A stretch of DNA of 64,000 bases, from positions 1 to 64,000 of the forward strand of contig CAVBMG010000005.1 of assembly GCA_963596435.1 (NCBI GenBank). Reading direction: 5' to 3'. The notes under the pieces are model-generated. The model was given only the letters and a program-made list of their open reading frames with translations. It was not told the DNA's origin and made no database searches. Made by a program: the position numbers and the translations under genes. Each line of letters begins with the position of its first letter. Within the stretch, counting starts at the first letter, position 1. The stretch comes from COE1 sp963596435 (lineage in GTDB: Bacteria; Bacillota; Clostridia; Lachnospirales; Lachnospiraceae). Shown here piece by piece: positions 23,971-33,307 of the stretch.

Positions 23971-26316
23971 TTATGATTTTGATATACTTCCATATTTTAT
24001 TCCATTGGAGCCTGTTGCCAGATAGAATCTGCCAAACACTCTACAGTCTCCATCTATACTGTTGATTTCACCATACATCTGTCTGTCAGTATTGAGCCGT
24101 TCAAAGCTCGCACCATCATTCAGACTACGATAAAATCCATACTCTCCATCTATAATACCATTGCAGTAAATTGCCTTGTTATCTCTATAATAATCCGCAT
24201 CAGGTGCGCCAAGTCCAAGCCCCATACGATAAATGGCATCGCCATCTGCTGACAACTTACGCAAGGTCACTGTATCTTTATCCGGTGCATAGATCAGTTT
24301 CCATAAGCCACCCTGTCCTGTTGCAATATAGAAAGTACCTGTCTTGCCGGTTTCTCCACGTATTTCCGTTCTGTTTGCACAATCAATCAAGCCAAAATTC
24401 ACAATAGGAAATTCATCTGGCAACTGATACTGATGATATGTACTGCCACTGTCATGGCTGATATAGAAGTCCGAATGATCTCCCCATCCGTAGAAAAGAC
24501 TGCTGTCCGTTCTGTCTGCATATACTTTAAGTCTGCCCGTTATCACCTGACTGTCCTGTAAGTCATAGACTTTTCCAAAAGAAAATGTCTCTCCACCATC
24601 ATGACTTACCAACAATCTGCTAATCGGAAGATCAATGCCATCTGCAACAGACCACACAATATGCTTCGTATCAGGAGACAGTGCTACCCATCCAGAATTC
24701 ACATTCGGACATTCTATGAAATGAAGCGCCTCATCCAATTCTTTCGATAATCCAAAAGGCATTGGCAATCTTCGGAAAGTGCGTCCCTGATCATGTGACA
24801 GAATCAAGCCGCCTTTTGTCTTACCAGTCCAGTTACCTCTTGGTGTTACGATAAGACAATCAGGGTCTGCATCTGAGAAATCCGCATTGATACAGGTAAT
24901 ATATCGGTTGCCCTGTGCATCTGCAAAAGAGTTACTGCAAGGCTTATCTACGCTGGTAAAGGCAAATCCTCCCAAATCTCCAAGGATATCCACAACCTGT
25001 ACCTCTCCTTTTGGCATGCTGTACACATTTAAGTGCACCGTTTCCTCAATTCCATCACACCAGTCCATAAATTCACATGCCTGTGTATCTTTTAGATTCT
25101 TCGTTCTGAATACACCAGTACCAGAATTGAACCACGCTTCATTGTCATCATATGGATTAATGACCATATCGCTCAGCCAGTGAATCAGGTTATGACCACC
25201 ATTACACTCTGGTCTCATATATGGCGCTCTGAATGTCATAATACCCTCTTTCAGATCATAAAGAATCTGCTGCCAGGTCTGCCCATAATCATAGGAACGA
25301 AATATGCTGTCTCCATCATCCTTCACAATCGTACTGCACACTACAAGTCCCGGAGTCTGTGCAGATACACTGATCCCTGAAAAGCCAAAATCCAACGCCT
25401 CTCCTGCTACTGTCTGGGGAAGATTCACTCCGGTTGTATTACTGGAAGTTACCGGCGTGATCTCCACGAAATCTCCAATCGTACCATCTGGACATAAAGT
25501 ATATCTGGCGATTCTGCCATCAATTGTATCTCCTGAGTCACAGCTGTAGCCATTCTCAATGACATAAGAACGTCTTCCTGTAGAGGCAAATGTCACATAC
25601 AGATACTTGTCATCGACCGCATATCGCTGTGCTACCAGACCATTACGTTTGCAGCCCTCTATCACTCTGCTTGCAGGCTCTGCCATCTGCTCGAAACGCT
25701 GTCCTTTGTCATAAGAAATATAAAGACTGTGACCTCTCATCTGCTCAGTGCCTGTTGTCACACCCGCTGTCCCTACAATTAGGGCTTTTCCCTCCTGTGT
25801 AACAAAGGTCAGATACTTTTCTGACAGTGATGTCACTTTTGACCAGGTATGTCCCAGATCATGAGTAAGTAACAATCCATCCTGCTGACTGGCATAGTAT
25901 AAGGTATTCGCATCTTCCTGATCTACCCACAGTCTATCAGCGGTTCCTCTGCCATTTAGATTGCCATGGACAAATACTGGGATCTCCTTGTAGTGGAAAT
26001 GTTCACCATAATCCTCTGAAATCGCAAGAACACCATTCTTCCCACTTCTCTCTCCCTCACCGCAGGCTATGTATAAACGATTGGGAGCATTGTAATCAAG
26101 TGCAATCGCTATGGGAAATGTCTCACTCAAATCTTCCATTGTTACATGAAAAATAAGACTGATCCATTTCTGCTCCTTTGCATCAAACCGGTAGGTTCCG
26201 CCTATATCTGTCCTCGCATACAGAACATCCTTCTGTCTGGGATGATACAGGAATCCGGTTACATATCCGCCTCCGGGAATCGGCAGATTTTTATACTCAT
26301 AAGGAATCTGTTTCAT
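23971..26316 (-). CDS. GH74-like xyloglucanase, cytoplasmic
   Basis: A 781-residue protein built of two seven-bladed propellers, shown by repeated BNR/Asp-box elements (SYDKGQRF, SHDQGRTF, SHDGGETF, SHDSGSTYH). The N-terminal PIPGGGYVTGFLYHPRQKD and YARTDIGGTYRF are the GH74 signature, the Asp of TDIGG being the expected catalytic base. Start chosen at ATG 26316, 7 nt after GGAGGG. GH74 enzymes cut xyloglucan endo- or exo-wise at unbranched or reducing-end glucose. No signal peptide is present, so it likely works on imported oligosaccharides together with the GH31 enzyme. Confidence 0.85.
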   Translation of the reverse strand: MKQIPYEYKNLPIPGGGYVTGFLYHPRQKDVLYARTDIGGTYRFDAKEQKWISLIFHVTMEDLSETFPIAIALDYNAPNRLYIACGEGERSGKNGVLAISEDYGEHFHYKEIPVFVHGNLNGRGTADRLWVDQEDANTLYYASQQDGLLLTHDLGHTWSKVTSLSEKYLTFVTQEGKALIVGTAGVTTGTEQMRGHSLYISYDKGQRFEQMAEPASRVIEGCKRNGLVAQRYAVDDKYLYVTFASTGRRSYVIENGYSCDSGDTIDGRIARYTLCPDGTIGDFVEITPVTSSNTTGVNLPQTVAGEALDFGFSGISVSAQTPGLVVCSTIVKDDGDSIFRSYDYGQTWQQILYDLKEGIMTFRAPYMRPECNGGHNLIHWLSDMVINPYDDNEAWFNSGTGVFRTKNLKDTQACEFMDWCDGIEETVHLNVYSMPKGEVQVVDILGDLGGFAFTSVDKPCSNSFADAQGNRYITCINADFSDADPDCLIVTPRGNWTGKTKGGLILSHDQGRTFRRLPMPFGLSKELDEALHFIECPNVNSGWVALSPDTKHIVWSVADGIDLPISRLLVSHDGGETFSFGKVYDLQDSQVITGRLKVYADRTDSSLFYGWGDHSDFYISHDSGSTYHQYQLPDEFPIVNFGLIDCANRTEIRGETGKTGTFYIATGQGGLWKLIYAPDKDTVTLRKLSADGDAIYRMGLGLGAPDADYYRDNKAIYCNGIIDGEYGFYRSLNDGASFERLNTDRQMYGEINSIDGDCRVFGRFYLATGSNGIKYGSISKS

Positions 26317-26372
26317 CTGATACCCTCCTGTCCTCATTTTGTCTTTATTTTATAACAGAATAGGGTAAAAAA

Positions 26373-26396
26373 ATACATTACTATTTAGTTATGTAT
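26373..26396 (-). promoter_or_regulatory. 24-bp palindromic operator upstream of GH74/GH31
   Basis: A near-perfect dyad of form ATACAT-n-ACTA-nn-TAGT-n-ATGTAT centred about 70 bp upstream of the GH74 start, just above a TATAAA-like -10 region. Size and symmetry suit a dimeric regulator of the xyloglucan module. No candidate regulator gene lies next to it. Confidence 0.5.
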
Positions 26397-26401
26397 ATAG
26401 T

Positions 26402-26431
26402 AAAAAAGACGAATTATTTTCAAATCCGCCT
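26402..26431 (-). terminator. Terminator of Rpn gene 2
   Basis: On the minus strand AGGCGGAT pairs with ATTCGTCT (two G-T pairs), followed by TTTTT. It ends the Rpn transcript before the GH74 promoter. Confidence 0.65.
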
Positions 26432-26443
26432 CTCCATTCATTC

Positions 26444-27319
26444 TTATTTTGCCGCAAGTGCCTTGGTAAGCTCCTCTATTTTCCGCTCCAGTTTTTCCCT
26501 GTCTTTTCTTGACTGTTCCAGTTCTTCTGCCTGCTGTGCAAGCATGTTCTCCTGTTGAAGTATCTTGTCACTCTGCTGTGCTATCGTATCATGCAGATAT
26601 TTCTGTTCCAGCTCATAATCTTCCCGATCTCTACATCTTTCACGCACATTGAAATCAGCATATAAATCACATAACGTATTGGAAGCTTCTGTAAAATATT
26701 CATTGTCTTTTGCAATCATTTTCATTTCCTCCCAAGTCTTCGCCTTAAACAGTCTCGCCCAGAAATCAAGATTCCATTCTTTATCTGCCTGCGTTGCCAG
26801 TTCTATATGTGATAAGTCTAACACATTCACTGCAAACTTACTACTGTAAATCCTGTGCTGCACTACATCCATCAAAAGATTTCGTGAATAAAAGATTGGC
26901 TGCTCTTCAAATGGTGAGAAATTCAGAATTCCAATATGGATTGCAGGTTTTGTGTCTATATACTGGTCACCTTTTTGCAGATTATTATACATACGACTCA
27001 AGTACCCAATTGAACGTTCAGGCCAATCATGGTGATTCACCACCTGCATTTCCAGGTTTATTTGTTGATAGTTGTTCAATATAGCCTTAATATCCAGTCG
27101 GAACTCCTTATCCTGAATCGCTTCTCCAATCACAATAGGATTCATAATCTCTACAGATAGGATTTCTTCCGGCCGCATATGTAATAAAGAACCTAACAAA
27201 CCTTTTAATGCCCTGTTGTTCTTTTGAAATAATGCCCGAAACATGTAATCATTGGTCATGTTATATTCAATTTCACCGGTTGCTTTTTGCAACTCTGGAG
27301 TAAATTTCACTTTATTCAT
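26444..27319 (-). CDS. Rpn-family PD-(D/E)XK nuclease-like protein
   Basis: A 291-residue Rpn/PDDEXK_2-type protein. The N-terminal TNDYMFRALFQKNNRALKGL and the core RLDIKAILNNYQQINLEMQV (Asp ... Glu-x-Gln) are the nuclease-fold signature, followed by SIGYLSRMY. The last ~70 residues form a Glu/Gln/Lys-rich coiled coil (QQENMLAQQAEELEQSRKD). The start has AAAGGA upstream. The gene interrupts the plant-polysaccharide region between GH74 and GH105-GH28 and carries its own promoter and terminator, like a small independently acquired cassette. Role unknown; see Rpn gene 1. Confidence 0.83.
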   Translation of the reverse strand: MNKVKFTPELQKATGEIEYNMTNDYMFRALFQKNNRALKGLLGSLLHMRPEEILSVEIMNPIVIGEAIQDKEFRLDIKAILNNYQQINLEMQVVNHHDWPERSIGYLSRMYNNLQKGDQYIDTKPAIHIGILNFSPFEEQPIFYSRNLLMDVVQHRIYSSKFAVNVLDLSHIELATQADKEWNLDFWARLFKAKTWEEMKMIAKDNEYFTEASNTLCDLYADFNVRERCRDREDYELEQKYLHDTIAQQSDKILQQENMLAQQAEELEQSRKDREKLERKIEELTKALAAK

Positions 27320-27364
27320 TTATCATGTCCTTTTCCTGTCATATTACAAACGTTTGTAAAGGGC

Positions 27365-27434
27365 ATTATATCAAGTCATATGTGAAAAGCAAGCCAAATG
27401 TAAAAACTCGTACCTGAAATGTCAAAAGTCGTAC
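27365..27434 (-). promoter_or_regulatory. Promoter with tandem upstream element for Rpn gene 2
   Basis: Minus strand: TTGCTT (27387-27392), 16-nt spacer, TATAAT (27365-27370). Upstream lies GTACGAGTTTTTACATTTGG (27394-27413), identical to the element at 1288-1307, preceded by a second diverged copy GTACGACTTTTGACATTT (27417-27434). The two copies are spaced 21 bp, two helical turns. Confidence 0.65.
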
Positions 27435-29641
27435 TAACAGCTATAATTCCAAGGTTCTTCGCTCTTTTGTTCTTCACGTTCTTTTCTTGTATCTGTAAGT
27501 ATTACTTCAACATCTTTCTTATGCAAATATTCAGCATTCTCATAGTCATAGCCTGCCTTGGCTGCATGTATCTGCAGATTTTCAAAGGTAAAATCCGACA
27601 ATGCATACTGATCGGGCTTGGACTGTACATCAAAGAACGTATCGCATGTAATATTACAGTTTCGCATGGTTACATGATCTGCATAGGACATGGGGATATC
27701 TTTACGATCCTGTAAATCATAGAATTGTGTCCATGGATTGATGTTAATAAAATTCGTAATACTTCCCTGAATATCTTCCATCAGAATATATTCATAATGC
27801 TGTGGGGTATCCGGGCGCATTTTAAGCCACAGCAGATTATAACCGTCCAATACCTTAATTCTTCTCACGATGATATTTTTGTTATGGACAGACTCTGAGC
27901 CACAGGTAAGGCATCCATGGCAAAAGCCATATATACAGTCTTCTACCAGCACACGTTCATTGATACCATTCTCAGGTGCTGTGTCTGCCCACGGTCCTTT
28001 ACCGCCTTTTAATACAACAGAATCATCATTTACTTCCAGATAGCAGTTCTTCACCAGTACATCATGACATACATCAATATCTATGGCATCTGTACTTGGC
28101 GCCTTGATGGGATCTGCAGGGCTGTATATTCTGCAATTCAAGTATTTTACGTGATCGCATTGATACAGATGGTTCGTCCAGAAATGAGCGTTCTGCAAGT
28201 TTAAGCCTGCCACCAGTACGTTACTACAATGTGAGAGGTATACAAGTCTTGGTCTTTGTTCATCCTTGTTCGTACAATCGGGATTCCATTTGCGCCGCAG
28301 CCAGAACGCCCTCCAGGAACGCAAGCCATTTCCATCAATTGTACCATCACCACACATGGTAAAGCCGTCTATCCCATCTGCATTGATCAAAGCTGCAAAA
28401 TAAAGACATGTCTGCCCTTCTATTCTGGTTTCTATCAAAGGATAATCTGAAACATCGTCACTGCCCTTTAATACACCGCCTTTTGCTACATACAAATTCA
28501 CTCCCTGCCTGAAGAAAAGTGCGCCTGTCAGATAAGTGCCAGCCGGTACAACGATAACTCCACCGCCTTTTGCCGCAACTGTATCAATAAGCTGCTGTAT
28601 CTCCTTTGTATGTATTTTTCCATCATCCAAAATCTCATAATCGGTCAGCTTATATTGCGTTCCCAGCTCTTGCAGTGTAGGAATCCTGGTATCAAAGAAC
28701 CACTTGTCAATGGGAGTTCCATCAGGAAAACTCTCACCAATGATCTGCTCCATCTCTTCACACATCAATAAAAATGCGCCTACACCATGAAGGTCATTTG
28801 TGCTGACAGGTCTGTGAATATAATGATCATAATTACCTACTCCTGTTCCGATACATACATCGCCTACCAGCAGATCTTCGCCCTGCCATGTGAGACTGTT
28901 AATTACGGCTTCATAGCCTTTTCTGGCATATTTCAGATATTCTCTGTCCAACAGCCCTTTGCGTACTGCCTTGCACAATGCTGCCACATAGAGACAGCTA
29001 CAGGAATTCTCCAGCCAGTTACCAGCATCTGCGCCTTTATCTACGACCTGATACCATCGTCCTTCTTCTGATTGAAAAGCAACAAGAGACTTTAACAGGT
29101 TGACTGCCATTTCCTCTAACTCTTTTCTATCTGCATGTTCCAGTGGAATGAAGTCCAGCTCATCCAGAAGTGCAACAGGAACCCATCCCATTGCTCTGCC
29201 CCAGAATTCTGGTGAACAGCCAGTCTCAGGATCTCCCATCCAGCCACATCTCTCCTGTGGACACCATGCCTTGTGAAAATATCCTCCCTCCGGTGTAGTC
29301 GGATAGGTATCAATTGCCTGCATAAGATAATCCAGCACTTTCTTATATTTCTCATCACCTGTTCTTTGATACAACGAATACAGCAGAATTCCCGGCTGCA
29401 TATCATCAAACTGTCCCATATCTGCGCTCTTAATCTCTCCCTGGGGCGTAATCACAGAATCTACCCAAGCCTTTACATACTGCGCATATTTTTCTTCTTT
29501 GCACAGTTCATAAGTCTTGTACACGCTGGACAGAAATACTCCCTGATGATAATGAAATCTCCATTCTGGCGGTAATTTTGTGGCTTCATAGGTTCGCATC
29601 ATTGTCTCAATGGATGCCTTTGCATATTCTATCGGTCTCAT
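27434..29641 (-). CDS. GH105-GH28 fusion: unsaturated uronyl hydrolase plus polygalacturonase
   Basis: A 735-residue two-enzyme fusion. Residues ~1-340 are a GH105-type (alpha/alpha)6 barrel (FDDMQPGILLYSLYQRTGD, EFWGRAMGWVPVALLDEL, WLENSCSCLYVAALCKA, GTGVGNYDHYIHRP), which removes 4,5-unsaturated galacturonate from oligosaccharides made by pectate or rhamnogalacturonan lyases. Residues ~345-735 are a GH28 beta-helix with STDAIDID, NDDSVVLKGG, a CHG variant of the GHG motif (GFCHGCLTCGSES) and LKMRP in the RIK position. No signal peptide. One chain could strip both unsaturated and saturated galacturonate ends in the cytoplasm. Last gene of the pectin operon, 21 nt after GH28. Confidence 0.85.
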   Translation of the reverse strand: MRPIEYAKASIETMMRTYEATKLPPEWRFHYHQGVFLSSVYKTYELCKEEKYAQYVKAWVDSVITPQGEIKSADMGQFDDMQPGILLYSLYQRTGDEKYKKVLDYLMQAIDTYPTTPEGGYFHKAWCPQERCGWMGDPETGCSPEFWGRAMGWVPVALLDELDFIPLEHADRKELEEMAVNLLKSLVAFQSEEGRWYQVVDKGADAGNWLENSCSCLYVAALCKAVRKGLLDREYLKYARKGYEAVINSLTWQGEDLLVGDVCIGTGVGNYDHYIHRPVSTNDLHGVGAFLLMCEEMEQIIGESFPDGTPIDKWFFDTRIPTLQELGTQYKLTDYEILDDGKIHTKEIQQLIDTVAAKGGGVIVVPAGTYLTGALFFRQGVNLYVAKGGVLKGSDDVSDYPLIETRIEGQTCLYFAALINADGIDGFTMCGDGTIDGNGLRSWRAFWLRRKWNPDCTNKDEQRPRLVYLSHCSNVLVAGLNLQNAHFWTNHLYQCDHVKYLNCRIYSPADPIKAPSTDAIDIDVCHDVLVKNCYLEVNDDSVVLKGGKGPWADTAPENGINERVLVEDCIYGFCHGCLTCGSESVHNKNIIVRRIKVLDGYNLLWLKMRPDTPQHYEYILMEDIQGSITNFININPWTQFYDLQDRKDIPMSYADHVTMRNCNITCDTFFDVQSKPDQYALSDFTFENLQIHAAKAGYDYENAEYLHKKDVEVILTDTRKEREEQKSEEPWNYSC

Positions 29642-29662
29642 ATTCTCGTTCCTTCTGACACT

Positions 29663-31171
29663 CTATAAACATGTAATCTTATCAAAGGTAATATTCTCAC
29701 ATAACTGTAACGAGATATTCTGTCTGCGACTTTCTCCTGGAATTCCTATTGTAATATTGCGAAATGTAATATCTTTTAACTCATGTCCTGGTTCATCAAA
29801 GCCAATCAGTTCAATGGCATCGCAATAGCCTCTCTCTTCCTTATAGTGGTCGTAATATTTTCCACTGATGCTCAGATTCTCAAAAGAACAGTCTTCAAAA
29901 TATGGCTGTACATCTGCTGCAATACCATCATTATTATACCCTACTGAATGCAGTAACACTCTTGTCACTTTACAATCTGTTGCGTGTACATCTCTCACAT
30001 ACCCGCCTCTTTTCCAGGTGCCTTTTATCTCTATTCCAAATAGTGAACTGGACATATCACAGTCCCATATCCGCACATCTTCCACGCCGCCTGACATCTC
30101 ACTTCCTATCGTAATGCCATGTCCATAAGCACTGCGACAGTCAAATATCCTGATATGTTTCGCAGGCCTGCCTATTCTGTTACCTTCCGGGTTTTTACCG
30201 GATTTAATTGCAATGGAATCATCCCCGGTATAGAAATTACAGTCAAATATCGTACAGTTCGTAGAGGAATCCGGGTCCCAGCCATCCCCGTTCCATACAT
30301 TCTCCGAATAAAAAGTACAATGATTTGTGACAATCGTGTCAGAATATATCATATGTACATTCCAGCTTGCACCATTCCTCAATGCCACCCCGGATAAAAT
30401 AATATTCTGGCAGTTGCTCATATTGATTAATCTTGGACGCACTCTGCCGGGAATCGTCCTTTCATTCTCACATTCCTTAATCTGTTCCCCCAATGCTTCC
30501 AACTGTTCTTTCATATTCTCTGTTTCCACTGCTATGACCCGCTCTGCCAAAACTCTGCCACCACTGGCTATCGTGCCTTTTCCACGAATTACTACATTAC
30601 GACAGTTATATCCAGCCTCATGATTCAACTCTCCCAGATTAAGAAGACTGCTATAGCAATAAAGCTCTGTTCCCTCAAAACGGCTCCATATCTTTGGCAG
30701 ATAATCCTCCATTCTGTCCGTTCCCTGAAGTACAGCTCCTTCCTCAAGATAAAGCTCCATGTCACTATGCATCCTGAGTGCTCCCGTCAGATAGATACCC
30801 TTTGGTAGATATACCGCTTCATCTTCCTTACAATCATCCAATGCCTTTTGCAACGCCACTGTATTCAGAGTATTACCATCCCCTACAGCATAATAAGGTG
30901 CTGCTGTTACATCAATACGCTGTTTTGCCTTTCCGGTTGTCAGTGTAACCCTTTCCAAATTTCCCGTTGGCAGAGATTTCATCTCAATCTCATAGTCTGT
31001 GCATGCCGTTAATCCAGTCAGTGTAAAATGTGTCTTGTCCGTTTCACCTACTCTATCGCCATTACACCAGATCTCATATCCCGTCTCCCGCACATCTGCT
31101 GCCTTTTCCCAATATAAAACAATCTCATCCTCAAATACAATTGATTCTATTCTTCCCATACCAATAAACAT
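29663..31171 (-). CDS. GH28 polygalacturonase with N-terminal FnIII-like domain
   Basis: A 502-residue protein. Residues ~8-75 look like a fibronectin type III domain (EIVLYWEKAADVRETGYEIW ... LTGLTACTDYEIEM). The rest is a GH28 parallel beta-helix with NGDGWDPDSS, YTGDDSIAIKSGK, YGHGITIGSEMSGG and GIEIKGTW, all four catalytic/substrate motifs in order. GH28 enzymes hydrolyse alpha-1,4-galacturonosyl or related pectic bonds. No signal peptide despite the FnIII domain. GGAGG abuts the first ATG very closely, so ATG 31159 (residue 5) may be used instead. Part of the operon behind GH106-like. Confidence 0.87.
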   Translation of the reverse strand: MFIGMGRIESIVFEDEIVLYWEKAADVRETGYEIWCNGDRVGETDKTHFTLTGLTACTDYEIEMKSLPTGNLERVTLTTGKAKQRIDVTAAPYYAVGDGNTLNTVALQKALDDCKEDEAVYLPKGIYLTGALRMHSDMELYLEEGAVLQGTDRMEDYLPKIWSRFEGTELYCYSSLLNLGELNHEAGYNCRNVVIRGKGTIASGGRVLAERVIAVETENMKEQLEALGEQIKECENERTIPGRVRPRLINMSNCQNIILSGVALRNGASWNVHMIYSDTIVTNHCTFYSENVWNGDGWDPDSSTNCTIFDCNFYTGDDSIAIKSGKNPEGNRIGRPAKHIRIFDCRSAYGHGITIGSEMSGGVEDVRIWDCDMSSSLFGIEIKGTWKRGGYVRDVHATDCKVTRVLLHSVGYNNDGIAADVQPYFEDCSFENLSISGKYYDHYKEERGYCDAIELIGFDEPGHELKDITFRNITIGIPGESRRQNISLQLCENITFDKITCL

Positions 31172-31180
31172 ACCTCCAAC

Positions 31181-33289
31181 TTACCTGCCCACAATCCCAT
31201 AGGGGATTCCTGCACCCACATACACATTAGCTGCACTTCCTGTAAACACGACCTTAATCTCATTCTCTCCCACATGCAGATATGGTCCAATCATAAATCT
31301 ATGTGGTGCATACAGACTCATCCCGGCAAACGCCCCATTACACCAGCACTCTGCCATTTCTTCCCCCAAGATACTAAACTCCTCGTTTTCATTGACCACA
31401 TCCGTATCATATTTCCATACATACTCTGCCCTGTTATTTTCTTTACTTAGCAGTGTGAAATCACCAGTCCTATCTCCCATATCCAGCTTCTGTGCAATCT
31501 CTTTCAATGGTATTTCACAAGTCTCATCTAATATAAGTAGCTGCATCTGTAACGGTGCTAACTGCACATGATACTTTCCCTGTGACTCTTCACAGCCATA
31601 TTCACCACTCCACAGATTCATGCTGATATAACGTATCCCCTGTGGTATCTCCATCCAGGTATCTATCCTCTGTTGTCCTTCATTACACAGTAGAATCATC
31701 TCTACATTATCTTTTATCAATGTCTCCCTGCGCAATGTAGCATATGTCCCTTCCAGCCTGTATTTGCAGTATGGCAACACATCTTTCAGAAGTTTCTGTG
31801 TATTCTGATAGATCTTTATTCCCTGCGCTTTTTCAGAAATATCAGCACCTATGACATTCAATACCTTATCAAATGTATAACCCTGTATACACAATCTATC
31901 GTTTTGTACTTCAGGCATCAGCACCATCGGCACATAATGAAATGGTATCTGATTCTCATACAATGCTGCTACTTCTTCAAAAGGTACTCTATTGTTGTCA
32001 CATAACACGGCTATCCTGGCATCATCCCTGGAATCTGTCATCAAATAAGAAATACGCTTCATATAGTCTGATATCTGTCTGTAATACTTCCACCAGATAT
32101 TGTTAGGTCCTACATCAGGCGGGCGCTCTCCGCTGCGCTGCCCTTCCACACTATAATAAAAAGCATGAGGTACGAACAGATTCACGCCCCGCATACCCAG
32201 CCAGTTGATGTACCAGATCATATCCTCCCCTTTAAAATACCAGGGAATTTTCTCACGGTTACATACGCCGAAGCATTCATTGGCATTACGTCTCCTGCCC
32301 AGCAATCTTGCAATATCTGCACTGAGTTTCGCCTGTACCGAATCGAATTCCCGCAGTCCACCGCTCTCTGGCGATACTCTGCGCATGATAAGATCCTGCC
32401 CTGGAATGTGAAAATACAATTCTTCTTCCACATCATCACTTACTTCCGGATGTCCCATCAGGCTGATACCATGCTCCTCACACCAGCAGGAAAGCTTCGC
32501 ATAGAAATTCTCTCTTAAATGCTTTTTGATTAATTTATGATAAATGACAGTAGTGTCATTTTTATTTTGATTGAATATTGCCTCCAGCTCCTCAAGTCTG
32601 CCTCCTGCTGCCATGATTTCTTTCTCCAGTCCCGGAAGCCATTCTCTGAATTGTCCTGCATTACGTCCAAGCGCACATGGTTCATCTGTGAAAAAGGCAA
32701 TGACTGTATTGCCAAAATACTCAGACAATGCTTCATAATAACGGTCATGAGTAAGATGAATAAAACAGTCAACTGCTTCAGGATTCAGGATATCAGCAGA
32801 CAGCGGCGCTCCCGCTTCCCCATCATCTTCTCCAAAATGGATACCCCTGATCGTTCCCTGCGTATAGTCATAGACCAGATATTTTCCATCCGGGAACTGT
32901 GTTATGATTTCTCCCTGTTCTGGCTTTTCCTTCAGTAACCGTATGCCTTTTGACGCAAAAGTCGGATTCGTTGCCACGACCTGCCCATGTGCAGAACCGG
33001 ACGGATACATGCCTTCATCATAAAGCACGACTTTCATGTTCAGCTCTGCAGCCGTTTCCACGATATATTTCACCACATGAAAGTATTCCTCTGAAAGATA
33101 TTTCAGGCTCTTGGGAATACCGATTCTTGGATGCAGCACAATGCCATTGACTCCTTTTTCCACATAATCGGTAAGCTGTTTTTTTATTTTATCTTTGTCA
33201 GGTGCATCATTGTAAAACCAGAAAGGAATCGGTGTAAATTCCACAGAAGGATGCTTTAAATTCCCTATAATCGTATCAATAATCCCCAT
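31181..33289 (-). CDS. GH106-like glycoside hydrolase, putative alpha-L-rhamnosidase
   Basis: A 702-residue cytoplasmic protein. The N-terminal TPIPFWFYNDAPDKDKIKKQ and VNGIVLHPRIGIPKSL, the VLYDEGMYPSGSAHG motif and AFFTDEPCAL fit the barrel of GH106-type rhamnosidases and their unclassified relatives; the C-terminal ~150 residues form beta-sandwich modules (GPYLHVGENEIKVVFTG is typical of a galactose-binding-like domain). In a rhamnogalacturonan setting, removal of rhamnose is the natural role. Family match is from memory of these motifs, so the substrate is tentative. It starts right after the decayed GH43 gene with AGGAGAAG upstream. Confidence 0.65.
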   Translation of the reverse strand: MGIIDTIIGNLKHPSVEFTPIPFWFYNDAPDKDKIKKQLTDYVEKGVNGIVLHPRIGIPKSLKYLSEEYFHVVKYIVETAAELNMKVVLYDEGMYPSGSAHGQVVATNPTFASKGIRLLKEKPEQGEIITQFPDGKYLVYDYTQGTIRGIHFGEDDGEAGAPLSADILNPEAVDCFIHLTHDRYYEALSEYFGNTVIAFFTDEPCALGRNAGQFREWLPGLEKEIMAAGGRLEELEAIFNQNKNDTTVIYHKLIKKHLRENFYAKLSCWCEEHGISLMGHPEVSDDVEEELYFHIPGQDLIMRRVSPESGGLREFDSVQAKLSADIARLLGRRRNANECFGVCNREKIPWYFKGEDMIWYINWLGMRGVNLFVPHAFYYSVEGQRSGERPPDVGPNNIWWKYYRQISDYMKRISYLMTDSRDDARIAVLCDNNRVPFEEVAALYENQIPFHYVPMVLMPEVQNDRLCIQGYTFDKVLNVIGADISEKAQGIKIYQNTQKLLKDVLPYCKYRLEGTYATLRRETLIKDNVEMILLCNEGQQRIDTWMEIPQGIRYISMNLWSGEYGCEESQGKYHVQLAPLQMQLLILDETCEIPLKEIAQKLDMGDRTGDFTLLSKENNRAEYVWKYDTDVVNENEEFSILGEEMAECWCNGAFAGMSLYAPHRFMIGPYLHVGENEIKVVFTGSAANVYVGAGIPYGIVGR

Positions 33290-33307
33290 TAATTCTTCTC
33301 CTGTTAG

